Shown here: positions 32,328 through 42,266 of the stretch, piece by piece | Numbering within the stretch: position 1 is the stretch's first letter | How the letters are laid out: every line of letters begins with the position of its first letter | Notes under the pieces: generated by a model | The model's input: the letters and a program-made list of their open reading frames with translations, nothing else | Told to the model about the DNA's origin: nothing | Databases searched by the model: none | Assembly: GCA_028687035.1 (NCBI GenBank) | Contig: JAQUAX010000007.1 | Span: 1 to 64,000 of the forward strand | Source: Dechloromonas sp. | GTDB lineage: Bacteria; Pseudomonadota; Gammaproteobacteria; Burkholderiales; Rhodocyclaceae | Direction: 5' to 3' | DNA length: 64,000 bases | Translations under genes and position numbers: made by a program

Positions 32328-33482
32328 ATGCAAACCCCGATCCGCATCGATTCCCGCTTCCCGGCCATGGGCACGACGATCTTCACGGTGATGTCGCGGC
32401 TCGCCGCCGATTGCGGCGCGATCAACCTGTCGCAGGGTTTCCCGGATTTCCAGGCCGAACCGGAACTGTTCGACGCGGTGCATCGCCACATGCGCGCGGG
32501 GCGCAACCAGTACGCGCCGATGGCCGGCATGCCGGAACTGCGCCAGGCGATCGCCGGCAAGGTCTGCGACCTCTACGGCGCCGAATTCGACCCGGAGAGC
32601 GAAATCACCGTGACCGCCGGCGCGACGCAGGCCCTGTTCACGGCGATCGCCGCCTTCGTCCGGCCGGGCGACGAGGTCATCGTCTTCGCGCCGGTGTACG
32701 ATTCCTACGCACCGGCGGTCGAGACGGTCGGCGGCACCGTCGTCTACGCGTCGCTGCGCTTTCCCGACTACGCGCCGGACTGGGCCGAGGTCGCGCGGCT
32801 GGTGAGCCCGCGCACGCGGATGATCGTCATCAACTCGCCGCACAACCCGACCGGCAGCCTGCTGTCCGCGGTCGACCTGGAGCAACTGGCCGGAATCGTC
32901 CGCGGCACCGACATCGTCGTGCTGTCCGACGAGGTCTACGAGCACATCGTGTTCGACGGCGAGCGCCATGCCGGCGTCTGCGCCCATCCCGAACTGGCGG
33001 CGCGCAGCCTGGTCGTGTCGAGCTTCGGCAAGACCTACCACGTCACCGGCTGGAAGATCGGCTACGTCGTCGGCCCGGCGGCGCTGACGGCGGAATTCCG
33101 GAAAGTGCACCAGTTCAACGTGTTCACCGTGCATGCGCCGTCGCAGCTGGCGATCGCCGAGTACATGCAGGATGCGTCGCGCCACCTCGGGCTGGCGGCC
33201 TTCTACCAGGCGAAGCGCGATTTCTTCCGGGCGCAGCTGGCGGGAACGCCCTTCGTGCCGCTGGCCTGCCGCGGCACCTATTTCCAGCTGGCGCGTTACG
33301 ACGCGATCAGCGACCGGCCGGACCGCGAATTCGCCGAATGGCTGACCCGCGACATCGGCGTCGCGGTGATCCCGGTGTCCGCCTTCAACCCGGACGGCCG
33401 GGACGACCGCGTCGTCCGCTTCTGCTTCGCCAAGCAGGAGGCGACGCTCGCCGCGGCCGGCGAGCGCCTGCGCCGGTTATAG
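32328..33482 (+). CDS. PLP aminotransferase, methionine aminotransferase (YbdL)-like
   Basis: A protein of 384 residues of aminotransferase class I/II. INLSQGFPDFQAEPELF near residue 30, NSPHNPTGS and the PLP lysine in SSFGKTYHVTGWKIGY agree with YbdL/kynurenine aminotransferases. YbdL prefers methionine and could turn 4-methylthio-2-oxobutanoate into methionine, the last salvage step. It is divergent from mtnA (49 bp between starts), suggesting joint control. It converges with the next gene with a 6-bp overlap at the stops. Confidence 0.85.
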   Translation: MQTPIRIDSRFPAMGTTIFTVMSRLAADCGAINLSQGFPDFQAEPELFDAVHRHMRAGRNQYAPMAGMPELRQAIAGKVCDLYGAEFDPESEITVTAGATQALFTAIAAFVRPGDEVIVFAPVYDSYAPAVETVGGTVVYASLRFPDYAPDWAEVARLVSPRTRMIVINSPHNPTGSLLSAVDLEQLAGIVRGTDIVVLSDEVYEHIVFDGERHAGVCAHPELAARSLVVSSFGKTYHVTGWKIGYVVGPAALTAEFRKVHQFNVFTVHAPSQLAIAEYMQDASRHLGLAAFYQAKRDFFRAQLAGTPFVPLACRGTYFQLARYDAISDRPDREFAEWLTRDIGVAVIPVSAFNPDGRDDRVVRFCFAKQEATLAAAGERLRRL

Positions 33483-35591
33483 GCCGGCGGCGCTGCGCGC
33501 GACGTAGATCAGCAGCGCCGTGGCGACCGCGCCGAGCACCACGTAGAACTTCCACGGACTCTTCTTCTCGGCGTAGGGATCGGTCAGCGCGCGCTCGGCG
33601 CCTTCCGGCAGCCGGGCCAGGTGGGTCAGCGCGGTGCCGAACGGGATGTTGATCCGCGCCCGCGTATTCACCGCCCAGCCGTTGGCGTCCAGCATCGGGC
33701 CGAGGTTGCGGTTCCTGAGCTTGAAGTAGGCCATCGCCATCGCCGGGCCGGAGATCAGCAGCATCAGGCCGACCAGCGCGAGCGGCATCTGCCACGCCTT
33801 GAGGCCGAGGAAGCCGGTGACGACCGAGGCCAGCGCGGTGCCGATGGCGCCGACGGCGAGGCCGATCGCCGCGAAGATGCCGGCGAACTTGGCGGCATCG
33901 AACGGGGCGGGGGGCTTCGGCGCCTCGACCTTGGCGCCGGCCTGCAGCACCGCGGCGGCCGCCGCGTCGTCGGCCGCCTTGGCCTTGGCCGCGGCGAATT
34001 TCTGCGCCTGCTCGGCGACCAGCCGGACGACCTTCTTGTACGGCGACCAGAAGGCCTGGCGGATGCTGATCGGATGATCGACGATCTTGGTGATCGTCGC
34101 GTCCCAGTCGCGGCCCTGGCGGTCGTAGAACACGCCGTTGCGGCCGACCATCAGCTGGTCGGAGTCGCCCGCGGTGAACGCCGCGGCGATGGTCATTTTG
34201 CCGTCCGGCCGCGTGCAGTCGCAGTAGGCCAGATAGACGCCGGACAGCGTGGCCAGCGCGGCGTGCTTGCCGGCGTCGAGCACCTTGACGCACAGCTCGC
34301 AGCTGCGCCCGTCGAGGTACAGCGTGCCGGCCTGGAAGCTGGCCTTGTCGCGCCGCGTGTAGAAATCGGTGAAGGCGACGAAGTTGTTGGCCAGCCGGGC
34401 CAGGTCGCGGACGTAGCGGACCAGCCGGTCGACCTCGCCGATCGCCTCGGCTTCGCCGGCCAGTTCGGCGTCGCGGGCGATCAGCGCGGTCAGCCGGGCG
34501 CGCACGTCGCCGGCGGCCAGCGCGTCGACGCGGGCCGGGTCGAGGGCGTCGAGCGGCGTCGCCGGCTGCGCGGCGAGCCAGGCCTCGTACGGCGCGAAAC
34601 GCGTCTTGACGTCGTCCCAGTCGGCGGCGGTCAGTTCGCCGCGGGCGCCGAGCAGCGGGGCGACGACCTGCACCGCGAAGGCGCCGACCGCGGCCGACCA
34701 GGCCGGGTTCAGCCCGCCGGCCAGCGGCAGCGTCGCGTCCTTGCGCACGTAGGCCAGCGGCAGCGCGGCGACGTCGTCGCCGGCCGCGGCGAGCAGCCGG
34801 CCGCCGAGGGCGCGCAGGTCGTCCTCGCTGCCGTTCAGCAGCTCGCCGGCGCGCGGGTCGAAGGCGGCCAGCCGGCAGCGCGTGAAGAAGTCGTCGATCT
34901 TTGCGCGCACCGCGGCGAACGCGGCGTGGCCGTCGGCGGTTGCGGCGCCCAGCGGCAGCAGCGCCGGGTCGGCGGCCGGTGCGGCGCGCCACGCGGCGAG
35001 CGCGGCGGCATCGTCGAAGAAGCAGTCGACGCCGGCCTGGTCGACGCCGGTCTCGCCGCTGCGGTCGGGCTGGCCGCCGCTCAGCGCGATGATGTCGGCG
35101 ATCGCCGACTGCAGGTCCTCGTCGAGCCCGGCCGGGGCGATCACGCCGTCGCCGTTGAACGGCATGCCGGCGAAGATGCGCACGCTGTCGGCGGTGTCGT
35201 CGACGCTGATCGTGTCGGCGCCGGCCTTGCCCAGGCTGTCCAGCACGTGGCGGGCGGAGGCGAGCAGCCGGGCGCCCTCGTCGCTGCCGTCGTCGATCGC
35301 GTCCAGCGCCAGCGGGCCGCCGGCGATCAGCGTGTCCGGCGTCTTCAGCCGGGCCGTTGCCCAGTCGATCGCGGCGATCAGTTCGGGCGCGCGGACATGG
35401 CCGTCGGCGTCGCTGTCGATCAGCGCCAGCGTGCGTTCGTCGAGTTCCAGCCCGGCGGTCGGGCAGGACAGCGCGACCCACAGCTTCTGGTCGAGTTCGC
35501 TCAGGTGGACGAGGTCGGCGCCGGTGTCCAGGCGGACCTGGTCGAAGCCGCCGGCGCTGAAGAAGCGCCAGCGATGCGGGGAGGGGGTCAT
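33477..35591 (-). CDS. Large EF-hand membrane protein of unknown function
   Basis: A protein of 704 residues from ATG 35591. I do not recognise the family. Residues 59-70 form a complete EF-hand loop (DSDADGHVRAPE), and a second, degenerate one (FNGDGVIAPAG) lies near 150. The middle is soluble, Ala/Asp-rich, and includes LYLDGRSCELCVKVLDAG and a YCDC stretch. Three hydrophobic segments lie near the C-terminus (about residues 575-605, 608-630 and 680-700), so the bulk is probably cytoplasmic with a C-terminal membrane anchor. It is 13 bp after the glnE stop and may be co-transcribed with glnE. Confidence 0.7.
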   Translation of the reverse strand: MTPSPHRWRFFSAGGFDQVRLDTGADLVHLSELDQKLWVALSCPTAGLELDERTLALIDSDADGHVRAPELIAAIDWATARLKTPDTLIAGGPLALDAIDDGSDEGARLLASARHVLDSLGKAGADTISVDDTADSVRIFAGMPFNGDGVIAPAGLDEDLQSAIADIIALSGGQPDRSGETGVDQAGVDCFFDDAAALAAWRAAPAADPALLPLGAATADGHAAFAAVRAKIDDFFTRCRLAAFDPRAGELLNGSEDDLRALGGRLLAAAGDDVAALPLAYVRKDATLPLAGGLNPAWSAAVGAFAVQVVAPLLGARGELTAADWDDVKTRFAPYEAWLAAQPATPLDALDPARVDALAAGDVRARLTALIARDAELAGEAEAIGEVDRLVRYVRDLARLANNFVAFTDFYTRRDKASFQAGTLYLDGRSCELCVKVLDAGKHAALATLSGVYLAYCDCTRPDGKMTIAAAFTAGDSDQLMVGRNGVFYDRQGRDWDATITKIVDHPISIRQAFWSPYKKVVRLVAEQAQKFAAAKAKAADDAAAAAVLQAGAKVEAPKPPAPFDAAKFAGIFAAIGLAVGAIGTALASVVTGFLGLKAWQMPLALVGLMLLISGPAMAMAYFKLRNRNLGPMLDANGWAVNTRARINIPFGTALTHLARLPEGAERALTDPYAEKKSPWKFYVVLGAVATALLIYVARSAAGL

Positions 35592-35604
35592 GGTCGCTTG
35601 CCTT

Positions 35605-38310
35605 TCAGGGTTGGGGTTGTCCGAAAACAGCCTGCCACAGCGCGTCGACCGCGGCAACGTGCTTGTCTACCAGTTCGCGCGGCACGCGCGCCTTCGGCGT
35701 CGCGGTCAGGCGCAGCGCGTGCTGCAGCCGGCGGTATTCGCGGTAGGCGTTGCCGGCCGCCGCCGCCTGCGCCGGGTCGATCAGGCCGAGTTCGCCGGCG
35801 ATGCGCAGCAGCGCGATGTTGCCGAGGTTGCCGGTCAGTTCGGCGTGGCGGTGGGCGTGGCCGAGCACCAGGTACTGCACGATGAACTCGACGTCGATGA
35901 TGCCGCCGCGGTCGTGCTTCAGGCCGAACAGTTCGGGATCGTCCTTGGCGTGCGCGTCGTACATCTTTTTGCGCATCGCGACGACCTCGCCCTGCAGCGT
36001 CGCGAGATCGCGCGGCTGGCGCAGGATCTCGCAGCGGATCGCTTCGAAGCGCTGGCCGACCGCGGCATCGCCGGCGCAGAAGCGGGCCCGGGTCAGCGCC
36101 TGGTGCTCCCAGACCCAGGCGTGGTTCAGCTGGTAGTCGCGGAAGGCGTCGACGGTCACCGCGAGCAGCCCGGAATCGCCGTTCGGGCGCAGCCGCAGGT
36201 CGGTCTCGAACAGGATGCCGGCCGGCGTCTGGCTGGACAGCCAGGTGTTCAGGCGCTGGCCGAGCCGGGTGTAGTTCTCCTGGGCGTCGGCGTCGTCGTC
36301 CTCGTACAGGTAGACGAGGTCGAGGTCGGACGCATAGCCCAGTTCCTTGCCGCCCATCTTGCCGTAGCCGATCACCGCGAAGCGCGGCGTCTCGCAGTGG
36401 CGCTTGCGGATGGTCTGCCAGACCAGCGGCAGCGTTTCCTGGACGATGGTGTCGGCCAGTTCGGTCAGGTGGTCGGACAGCTTCTCGATGGTCTGCAGCC
36501 CGGCCAGGTCCTGGGCGAGCAGCCGGAACACCTGGGCGTGGTGCATTTCGCGCAGGAGGTCCATTTCGCGCTCGGTGTCGCCGGCGTGCGTCGCCAGGTT
36601 CTGCCGCAGCTGGCCGCGGAAGCCGGCCCAGTCGGTGGCCATCTCGTACAGCCGCGGGTCGAGCAGTTCGTCGAGCAGCAGCGGGTGGCGGTTCAGGTAG
36701 TCGCTGGCCCAGCTCGACGCGCCGATCATGTCGGCGACGCGCTTCAGCGCCAGCGGATACTGCTGCAGCAGCGCCAGGTAGGCGCCGCGCCGGGCGATGA
36801 CTTCGAGGAAGGCCAGGCCGCGGACCAGCGTCGTGTCCGGTGCCGGCGTCGCGGCCGCCGCCTCGATCAGGCGCGGGCCGACGGCGTCGAGCCGGCTGCG
36901 GTTGGTCGCCGGCAGCTGCTGGTAGCGGGCCGAGCCGCGCAGCGCGGCGAGCCGCTCCTGGGCTTCCTTCGGGTGGCGGAAGCCGAGGTTGCCGAAGGCC
37001 TCGATCGCCGTCTCGTCGTCGATCTGGCCGAGCCACAGCCCGGTCAGCGCGTGTTCGCCTTCCTCGGGTTCGGAGAAGACCGCCTCGAAATGGCGGCTGA
37101 CCCTGTCGCGGTGGGCGTCGAGTACGGCGAGCATCGCCTCCCAGTCGGCGAAATCCATGCTCGCGGCGATTTTCGCCCGTTCCGCCGGGTCGACCGGCAG
37201 CATGTGCGTCTGCTTGTCCTCGACGTACTGCAGCCGGTGTTCGAGCCGGCGCAGGAAGACGTAGGCGGCCTGCAGTTCCTGTTCGGTCTCGGCCGGGATC
37301 AGCTGGCGCTCGACGAGCAGCGCGAGCACCGCCTGGGTCGGCCGGATCTGCAGCGCCGGGTCGCGGCCGCCGCGGATCAGCTGGAAGACCTGGGCCATGA
37401 ACTCGATTTCGCGGATGCCGCCGGGGCCAAGCTTGACGTGGTCGGCCATGTCCTTGCGCGCGACCTCGCGGCGGATCTGCGCGTGCAGGTCGCGCATCGC
37501 GTTGATCGCACCGAAGTCGAGGTACTTGCGGAACACGAAGGGGCGGCCGATCTTCTGCATCGCCTCGACCCATTCCGGCTGCAGGTTGGGGCCGGCGTTC
37601 ATCGTCCGTGCCTTGATCCACGCGTAGCGTTCCCACTCGCGGCCCTGCGTGATGAAGTAGTTCTCCAGCGAATCGAGCGAGCAGACCAGCGGTCCCGAAT
37701 CGCCGTTCGGACGCAGCCGCATGTCCACGCGGAAGACCTGGCCGTCCGCGGTCAGGTCGCCGAGCGCGCCGATGATGCGCTTGCCGAGGCGGTTGAAGAA
37801 ATCGTAGTTCTCGATCGCCTTCGGCCCGGCGGTGTCGCCTTCCTCCGGATAGACGAAGATGTAATCGACGTCGGACGACACGTTCAGCTCGCGCCCGCCG
37901 AGCTTGCCCATGCCGATCACCAGCAGGCGTTGCGGCCGGCCGCGGCTGTCGAGCGGCTCGCCGTAGGTCGCCGCGAGCTGGCGGTGGTAGTGGTCGAGTG
38001 CGAAATTGGTCGTGACGTCGGCGAGCAGCGTCATGCCCTCGACGATTTCGGCCAGCGGCGCCAGGCCGCACAGGTCGCGGATCGTCAGGTGGGCCATCGC
38101 GCGCTGGCGCAGCCGGCGCATCGCGCGGCGCACCGCGTCGTCGTCGGCGAAATCGCCGGCCAGCGGCGCGCGCAGCAGGTCTTCGGTCAGCGGCTGCTGC
38201 CAGGTCGCGGCCAGTTCGGGCACCAGGTCGGGCCGGGCCTGCAGCAGGTTGGAGAGGTAGCGGCTGTGCGCCAGGGCGGGCTGCCAGCGGGGATCGAGGA
38301 GGGTTTGCAT
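35605..38310 (-). CDS. glnE: Glutamine synthetase adenylyltransferase/adenylyl-removing enzyme
   Basis: A protein of 901 residues from ATG 38310. It has the two nucleotidyltransferase domains of GlnE. The N-terminal deadenylylating one has GMGKLGGRELNVSSDVDYIF. The C-terminal adenylylating one has GYGKMGGKELGYASDLDLVY. Each is followed by a helical PII-deaminase-type domain (DHVKLGPGGIREIEFMAQVF and KHDRGGIIDVEFIVQYL). GlnE adjusts glutamine synthetase activity to nitrogen status with PII and UTase. A start 17 codons upstream (38361) exists but is less likely. Confidence 0.95.
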   Translation of the reverse strand: MQTLLDPRWQPALAHSRYLSNLLQARPDLVPELAATWQQPLTEDLLRAPLAGDFADDDAVRRAMRRLRQRAMAHLTIRDLCGLAPLAEIVEGMTLLADVTTNFALDHYHRQLAATYGEPLDSRGRPQRLLVIGMGKLGGRELNVSSDVDYIFVYPEEGDTAGPKAIENYDFFNRLGKRIIGALGDLTADGQVFRVDMRLRPNGDSGPLVCSLDSLENYFITQGREWERYAWIKARTMNAGPNLQPEWVEAMQKIGRPFVFRKYLDFGAINAMRDLHAQIRREVARKDMADHVKLGPGGIREIEFMAQVFQLIRGGRDPALQIRPTQAVLALLVERQLIPAETEQELQAAYVFLRRLEHRLQYVEDKQTHMLPVDPAERAKIAASMDFADWEAMLAVLDAHRDRVSRHFEAVFSEPEEGEHALTGLWLGQIDDETAIEAFGNLGFRHPKEAQERLAALRGSARYQQLPATNRSRLDAVGPRLIEAAAATPAPDTTLVRGLAFLEVIARRGAYLALLQQYPLALKRVADMIGASSWASDYLNRHPLLLDELLDPRLYEMATDWAGFRGQLRQNLATHAGDTEREMDLLREMHHAQVFRLLAQDLAGLQTIEKLSDHLTELADTIVQETLPLVWQTIRKRHCETPRFAVIGYGKMGGKELGYASDLDLVYLYEDDDADAQENYTRLGQRLNTWLSSQTPAGILFETDLRLRPNGDSGLLAVTVDAFRDYQLNHAWVWEHQALTRARFCAGDAAVGQRFEAIRCEILRQPRDLATLQGEVVAMRKKMYDAHAKDDPELFGLKHDRGGIIDVEFIVQYLVLGHAHRHAELTGNLGNIALLRIAGELGLIDPAQAAAAGNAYREYRRLQHALRLTATPKARVPRELVDKHVAAVDALWQAVFGQPQP

Positions 38311-38393
38311 AAGGGGGCGGTCGGCGATGGCGCCGAAAAGGATAAAATGCGGCTTTCGCAATGGCCCGATTGTAGTGATCTCATCCCCCTTGT

Positions 38394-38409
38394 GGCAAAA
38401 CGGTTTGCC
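38394..38409 (+). promoter_or_regulatory. Hairpin at the ribosome-binding position of yhdP
   Basis: GGCAAA-ACGG-TTTGCC ends 2 nt before GTG 38412, exactly where a ribosome site should be, and no other Shine-Dalgarno sequence is seen. It could limit translation, or indicate that the true start is downstream. Confidence 0.3.
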
Positions 38410-38411
38410 GC

Positions 38412-41400
38412 GTGAATAAGCCGAGGCAGCCGCTGATCGACGTTTTCCGAATTCTCCGTCCCCTGTTTTCCCTGCTCGCCCGGCCCCGCGTCGCGCGCGG
38501 CATGCGCCTGGCCGGCTGGCTGCTGTTCGGGCTGTGGCTCGGCTTCGTCGCGCTGCAGCTGGCGCTGCGCTACGTCGTGCTGCCGCGCGTCGCCGACTAC
38601 CAGCCGCAGATCGAGCGGGCGGCCAGCCGCGCGGTTGGCCAGCCGGTGCGCATCGGCCGCATCGAGACGCGCTGGCAGGGGTTGAATCCCGACCTGGTGC
38701 TCGACGACGTCGCCGTGCTCGACCGCGCCGGCCAGCCGGCGGTGTCGCTCGCCCGCGTCGAGGCGGTGCTGTCCTGGGAAAGCCTGTGGCGCCTGCAGCC
38801 GACGCTGGCGCTGCTCGCCCTCGAGCGGCCGCTGCTGCACGTCCGCCGCACCGCCGACGGCCGGATCACGGTGGCCGGCATCAATACCGCCGGCGGCGAC
38901 GACCCGGCCTTCGCCGAATGGCTGCTGCGCCAGAAGCGGATCCGCGTCCGCGACGCGACGGTGGTCTGGGACGACCAGCTGCGCCGGGCGCCGCCGCTGA
39001 TTCTCGAGGACCTGCAGTTCGGCCTCGACAACCGCCGGGGCAGCCATCGCTTCGGGCTGTCCGCGGCGCCGCCGGGCGAACTCGCGGCGCGCCTCGACCT
39101 GCGCGGCGAAGTTGCCGGCGAGCTGGGCCAGGCCATCGAGCATTATTCCGGCAAGGTCTTCGTCGAACTGGACTATGCCGACCTGGCCGGCTGGCGGCCG
39201 TGGCTCGACTACCCGGTGGCCATCCCCTCCGGGCGCGGTGCGCTGCGCGTCTGGGGCGACCTCGGCGACGGCAGCGGCCGGCTGACCGCCGACGTCGCGC
39301 TCGAGGACCTGCGCATCCGCCTCGGCAGCAAGCTGCCCGAGCTGTCGCTGGTCAACATGCGCGGCCGCCTCAGCGGCAGCTACCGCGACGATGCCTGGAG
39401 CCTGGCCGGCAACCGCGTCGAACTGCTGGCCGCCGACGGCACGCGCGTCGCGCCCAGCGACTTCCAGGCCGAATGGCGGCGCGATCCGCGCGACGGCACG
39501 GTCGACGGCAAGGCGTCGGCGACCTATCTGGACCTCGCGGTGCTCGCCCGGCTGGCCGGCTACCTGCCGCTCGACCCGGGCAGCCGCGGCCTGCTGCAGC
39601 GGCATCGGCCGCAGGGGCAGATCGCCGACCTGCGCGCCGCCTGGCGCCTGGAAGGCGAGACGCTGAGCCGCTACAGCCTGCAGGCCGGCTTCGCCGGGCT
39701 GGGCCTGGCGGCGGACGGGAATTTCCCCGGCGCCGGCGGCCTGTCCGGCCGCGTCGACCTGACCGAGCAGGGCGGCCAGCTGGCGCTCGACACGCAGGCC
39801 GCGACGCTGTCGCTGCCCGGCGTCTTCCCGGAGCCCGACCTGCGCTTCGACAGCCTGGGCGGGCGCGCCCGCTGGCAGCGCGAATCCGGCCGGCTGACGG
39901 TCAACCTCGAACAACTGGCCTTTTCCAGCCCGGATGCGACCGGCTCGGCGCGCGGCACCTACCGCTACGACGGCAGCGGGCCCGGCGAGATCGACCTGAC
40001 GGCCAGCATCGATCGCGCCGACGGCAGCGCGGTCTGGCGCTACATGCCGCATGCCGTCAATGCCGACACGCGGGCCTGGCTGAAGCGCGGCATCGTGTCC
40101 GGCCGGGCGTCCGACGGCCGGCTGGTGCTGCGCGGCAACCTGAAGGATTTCCCCTTCCGCGACCCGGCGACCGGCAGCTTCTCGGTGACCGCCAAGGCGC
40201 ACGACACGAAGATCGACTATGCGCCCGGCTGGCCGGTCATCGAGCACGTCGAGGCCGACATGAGCTTCGGCATCGGCATGAAGATCCGCGCCAGCGCCGG
40301 CCAGATACTCGGCGCCCAGCTGTCCGGCGTCAGCGCCGACATTCCGGATTTCGAGTCGCACGAGGAAATGCTGCTGGTGCGCGGCGTCGCCCAGGGCGAA
40401 ACCGGCGAATTCCTGCGCTTCATCGACCAGAGCCCGGTCGCCGAGACGATCGACCGCTTCACCGAAGGCATGAAGGCGAGCGGCCGCGGCCGCCTCGACC
40501 TGGCGCTCGACATCCCGCTGCGTCATGCGCTCGACACCCGGCTGCGCGGCGACTACCTGTTCCAGAACAACCAGCTGCAGCCGCTCGCCGGCCTGCCGCC
40601 GCTGACCCAGGTGCATGGCCGGCTGCAGATCACCGAGAACACCGTGACGGCCAGCGAGATCACCAGCCGCGGCTTCGGCGGCCCGCTGAAGGTGCAGGTC
40701 CGCAGCGCCGGCGGCAAGGTCGCCGTGCTGGCCTCCGGCACCGCCGGCATCGGCGAGGTCGCCAGGCATTTCGGCTGGCCGCTGGTCGACCAGCTGAGCG
40801 GCAACACCGCGTGGAAGGCCGAGATCGGCATCCGCAAGCGCAACGCCGACGTCGTCGTGACCTCGGACCTGGTCGGCATCAGTTCGCCGCTGCCCGATCC
40901 GCTGAACAAGACGGCGACCGCCGTGCTGCCGCTGCGCGTCGAGCGCACGGCGCCGGACGCCGAGCGCGAGCAGTACCGGATCACGCTCGGCAAGGTCGCG
41001 CAGGGGCTGGTCGTCCGCCGCGGCGAGACCTGGGAGCGCGGCGTGTTCGCGATCGGCGACGGCGAGCTGCGCCTGCCCGACAAGGGCCTGGCCGTCCGCG
41101 TTTCGGCGCCGCGCATCGACGCCGACGCCTGGCGCAACTACCTGCCGGAAGCCGGCGGGACGAACGGCAGCAGCAACGGGAACGGCGGCGGGCTGGAACT
41201 CGGCCTGGTCACGCTGAAGACGCCGCTGCTGCACCTGTTCGACCGCGACTACAGCCAGGTCGATGTCGTGCTGCGTCCGCGCGACGGCGGCTGGCAGATC
41301 GGCCTGAACACCCGCGAGGCGACCGGCGACGTGTTCTGGCGCGGCGACGGCGACGGCTGGGTCGAAGGCAGCTTCAAGCGCCTGGTCGTCCGGCCGGCCA

Positions 41401-42266
41401 GCGAGATCGCCGAGACGGACGGGGGCACGACGCTGATCAACACGCTGCCCGGCATGAATCTCGCGGTCGACGACTTCCGGATCGGCGAAACCGCCTTCGG
41501 CCGGCTCGAACTGAAGGCGCGCAACGACCGCGGCGCCTGGGTGCTCGAGCGCCTGCTGCTGAAGAACCCGGACGGCGCGCTGAACGGGCGGGGCGTCTGG
41601 AAGAACGTCGGGCGCCACCAGACCCGGCTCGATTTCGAACTCAACGCGGCCGACATCGGCCGCCTGCTCGACCGCCTCGGACACGCCGACTCGGTGCGCC
41701 GCGGCAGCGCGACGCTGAAGGGCGAACTGCGCTGGGACGGCCCGCTGACCGGCATCGACTATCCGACGCTGAGCGGCCAGATGACGATCGCCGCGGCCAA
41801 GGGGCAGTTCAACAAGCTCGAGCCGGGCGTCGGCAAGCTGCTCGGGCTGATCTCGCTGCAGTCGCTGCCGCGCCGGCTGACGCTGGATTTCCGCGACATC
41901 TTCAGCGACGGCCTGGCCTTCGACAGCATCGAGGGCAAGGTTGCCGTGACCAGCGGCGTGATGCGCACCACCGAGCCGCTGCGCATCTTCGGGCCGGCTG
42001 CGCAGATCGAGATCCAGGGCGAGACCCACCTGCAGAAGGAAACCCAGGACCTGATGGTCGTCGTCCGCCCGGAAGTCGGCGGGCTGGCCGCCGTCGGCGC
42101 CGCCGCGCTGGCGCATCCGGCGGTCGGCGCCGCGGCGCTGGTCGCCAACACCGTGCTGCAGAAGCCGCTGAACCGGCTGTTCAGCTACCGTTACCACGTC
42201 ACCGGCAACTGGAGCGACCCGCAGGTCGACCAGGCCGGGACCGATGCCGACAAGGGGAAGCCTTGA
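38412..42266 (+). CDS. yhdP: YhdP-family AsmA-like envelope protein
   Basis: A protein of 1284 residues, the usual size for YhdP (TIGR02099). An N-terminal membrane anchor (MRLAGWLLFGLWLGFVALQL) is followed by a very long periplasmic repeat-rich region and a C-terminal AsmA_2-type segment (GQMTIAAAKGQFNKLEPGVG). In E. coli, YhdP with TamB and YdbH bridges the periplasm and moves phospholipids to the outer membrane. It starts with GTG and is divergent from glnE. It overlaps the nitrilase-like gene by 4 bp. Confidence 0.9.
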   Translation: MNKPRQPLIDVFRILRPLFSLLARPRVARGMRLAGWLLFGLWLGFVALQLALRYVVLPRVADYQPQIERAASRAVGQPVRIGRIETRWQGLNPDLVLDDVAVLDRAGQPAVSLARVEAVLSWESLWRLQPTLALLALERPLLHVRRTADGRITVAGINTAGGDDPAFAEWLLRQKRIRVRDATVVWDDQLRRAPPLILEDLQFGLDNRRGSHRFGLSAAPPGELAARLDLRGEVAGELGQAIEHYSGKVFVELDYADLAGWRPWLDYPVAIPSGRGALRVWGDLGDGSGRLTADVALEDLRIRLGSKLPELSLVNMRGRLSGSYRDDAWSLAGNRVELLAADGTRVAPSDFQAEWRRDPRDGTVDGKASATYLDLAVLARLAGYLPLDPGSRGLLQRHRPQGQIADLRAAWRLEGETLSRYSLQAGFAGLGLAADGNFPGAGGLSGRVDLTEQGGQLALDTQAATLSLPGVFPEPDLRFDSLGGRARWQRESGRLTVNLEQLAFSSPDATGSARGTYRYDGSGPGEIDLTASIDRADGSAVWRYMPHAVNADTRAWLKRGIVSGRASDGRLVLRGNLKDFPFRDPATGSFSVTAKAHDTKIDYAPGWPVIEHVEADMSFGIGMKIRASAGQILGAQLSGVSADIPDFESHEEMLLVRGVAQGETGEFLRFIDQSPVAETIDRFTEGMKASGRGRLDLALDIPLRHALDTRLRGDYLFQNNQLQPLAGLPPLTQVHGRLQITENTVTASEITSRGFGGPLKVQVRSAGGKVAVLASGTAGIGEVARHFGWPLVDQLSGNTAWKAEIGIRKRNADVVVTSDLVGISSPLPDPLNKTATAVLPLRVERTAPDAEREQYRITLGKVAQGLVVRRGETWERGVFAIGDGELRLPDKGLAVRVSAPRIDADAWRNYLPEAGGTNGSSNGNGGGLELGLVTLKTPLLHLFDRDYSQVDVVLRPRDGGWQIGLNTREATGDVFWRGDGDGWVEGSFKRLVVRPASEIAETDGGTTLINTLPGMNLAVDDFRIGETAFGRLELKARNDRGAWVLERLLLKNPDGALNGRGVWKNVGRHQTRLDFELNAADIGRLLDRLGHADSVRRGSATLKGELRWDGPLTGIDYPTLSGQMTIAAAKGQFNKLEPGVGKLLGLISLQSLPRRLTLDFRDIFSDGLAFDSIEGKVAVTSGVMRTTEPLRIFGPAAQIEIQGETHLQKETQDLMVVVRPEVGGLAAVGAAALAHPAVGAAALVANTVLQKPLNRLFSYRYHVTGNWSDPQVDQAGTDADKGKP

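Noticed and set aside
38187-42197. A 1336-codon open frame opposite yhdP
   Set aside because: Low-complexity, Arg/Gln/Asp/Ala-rich translation of the antisense strand of a GC-rich gene, while the + strand gives a full YhdP protein.
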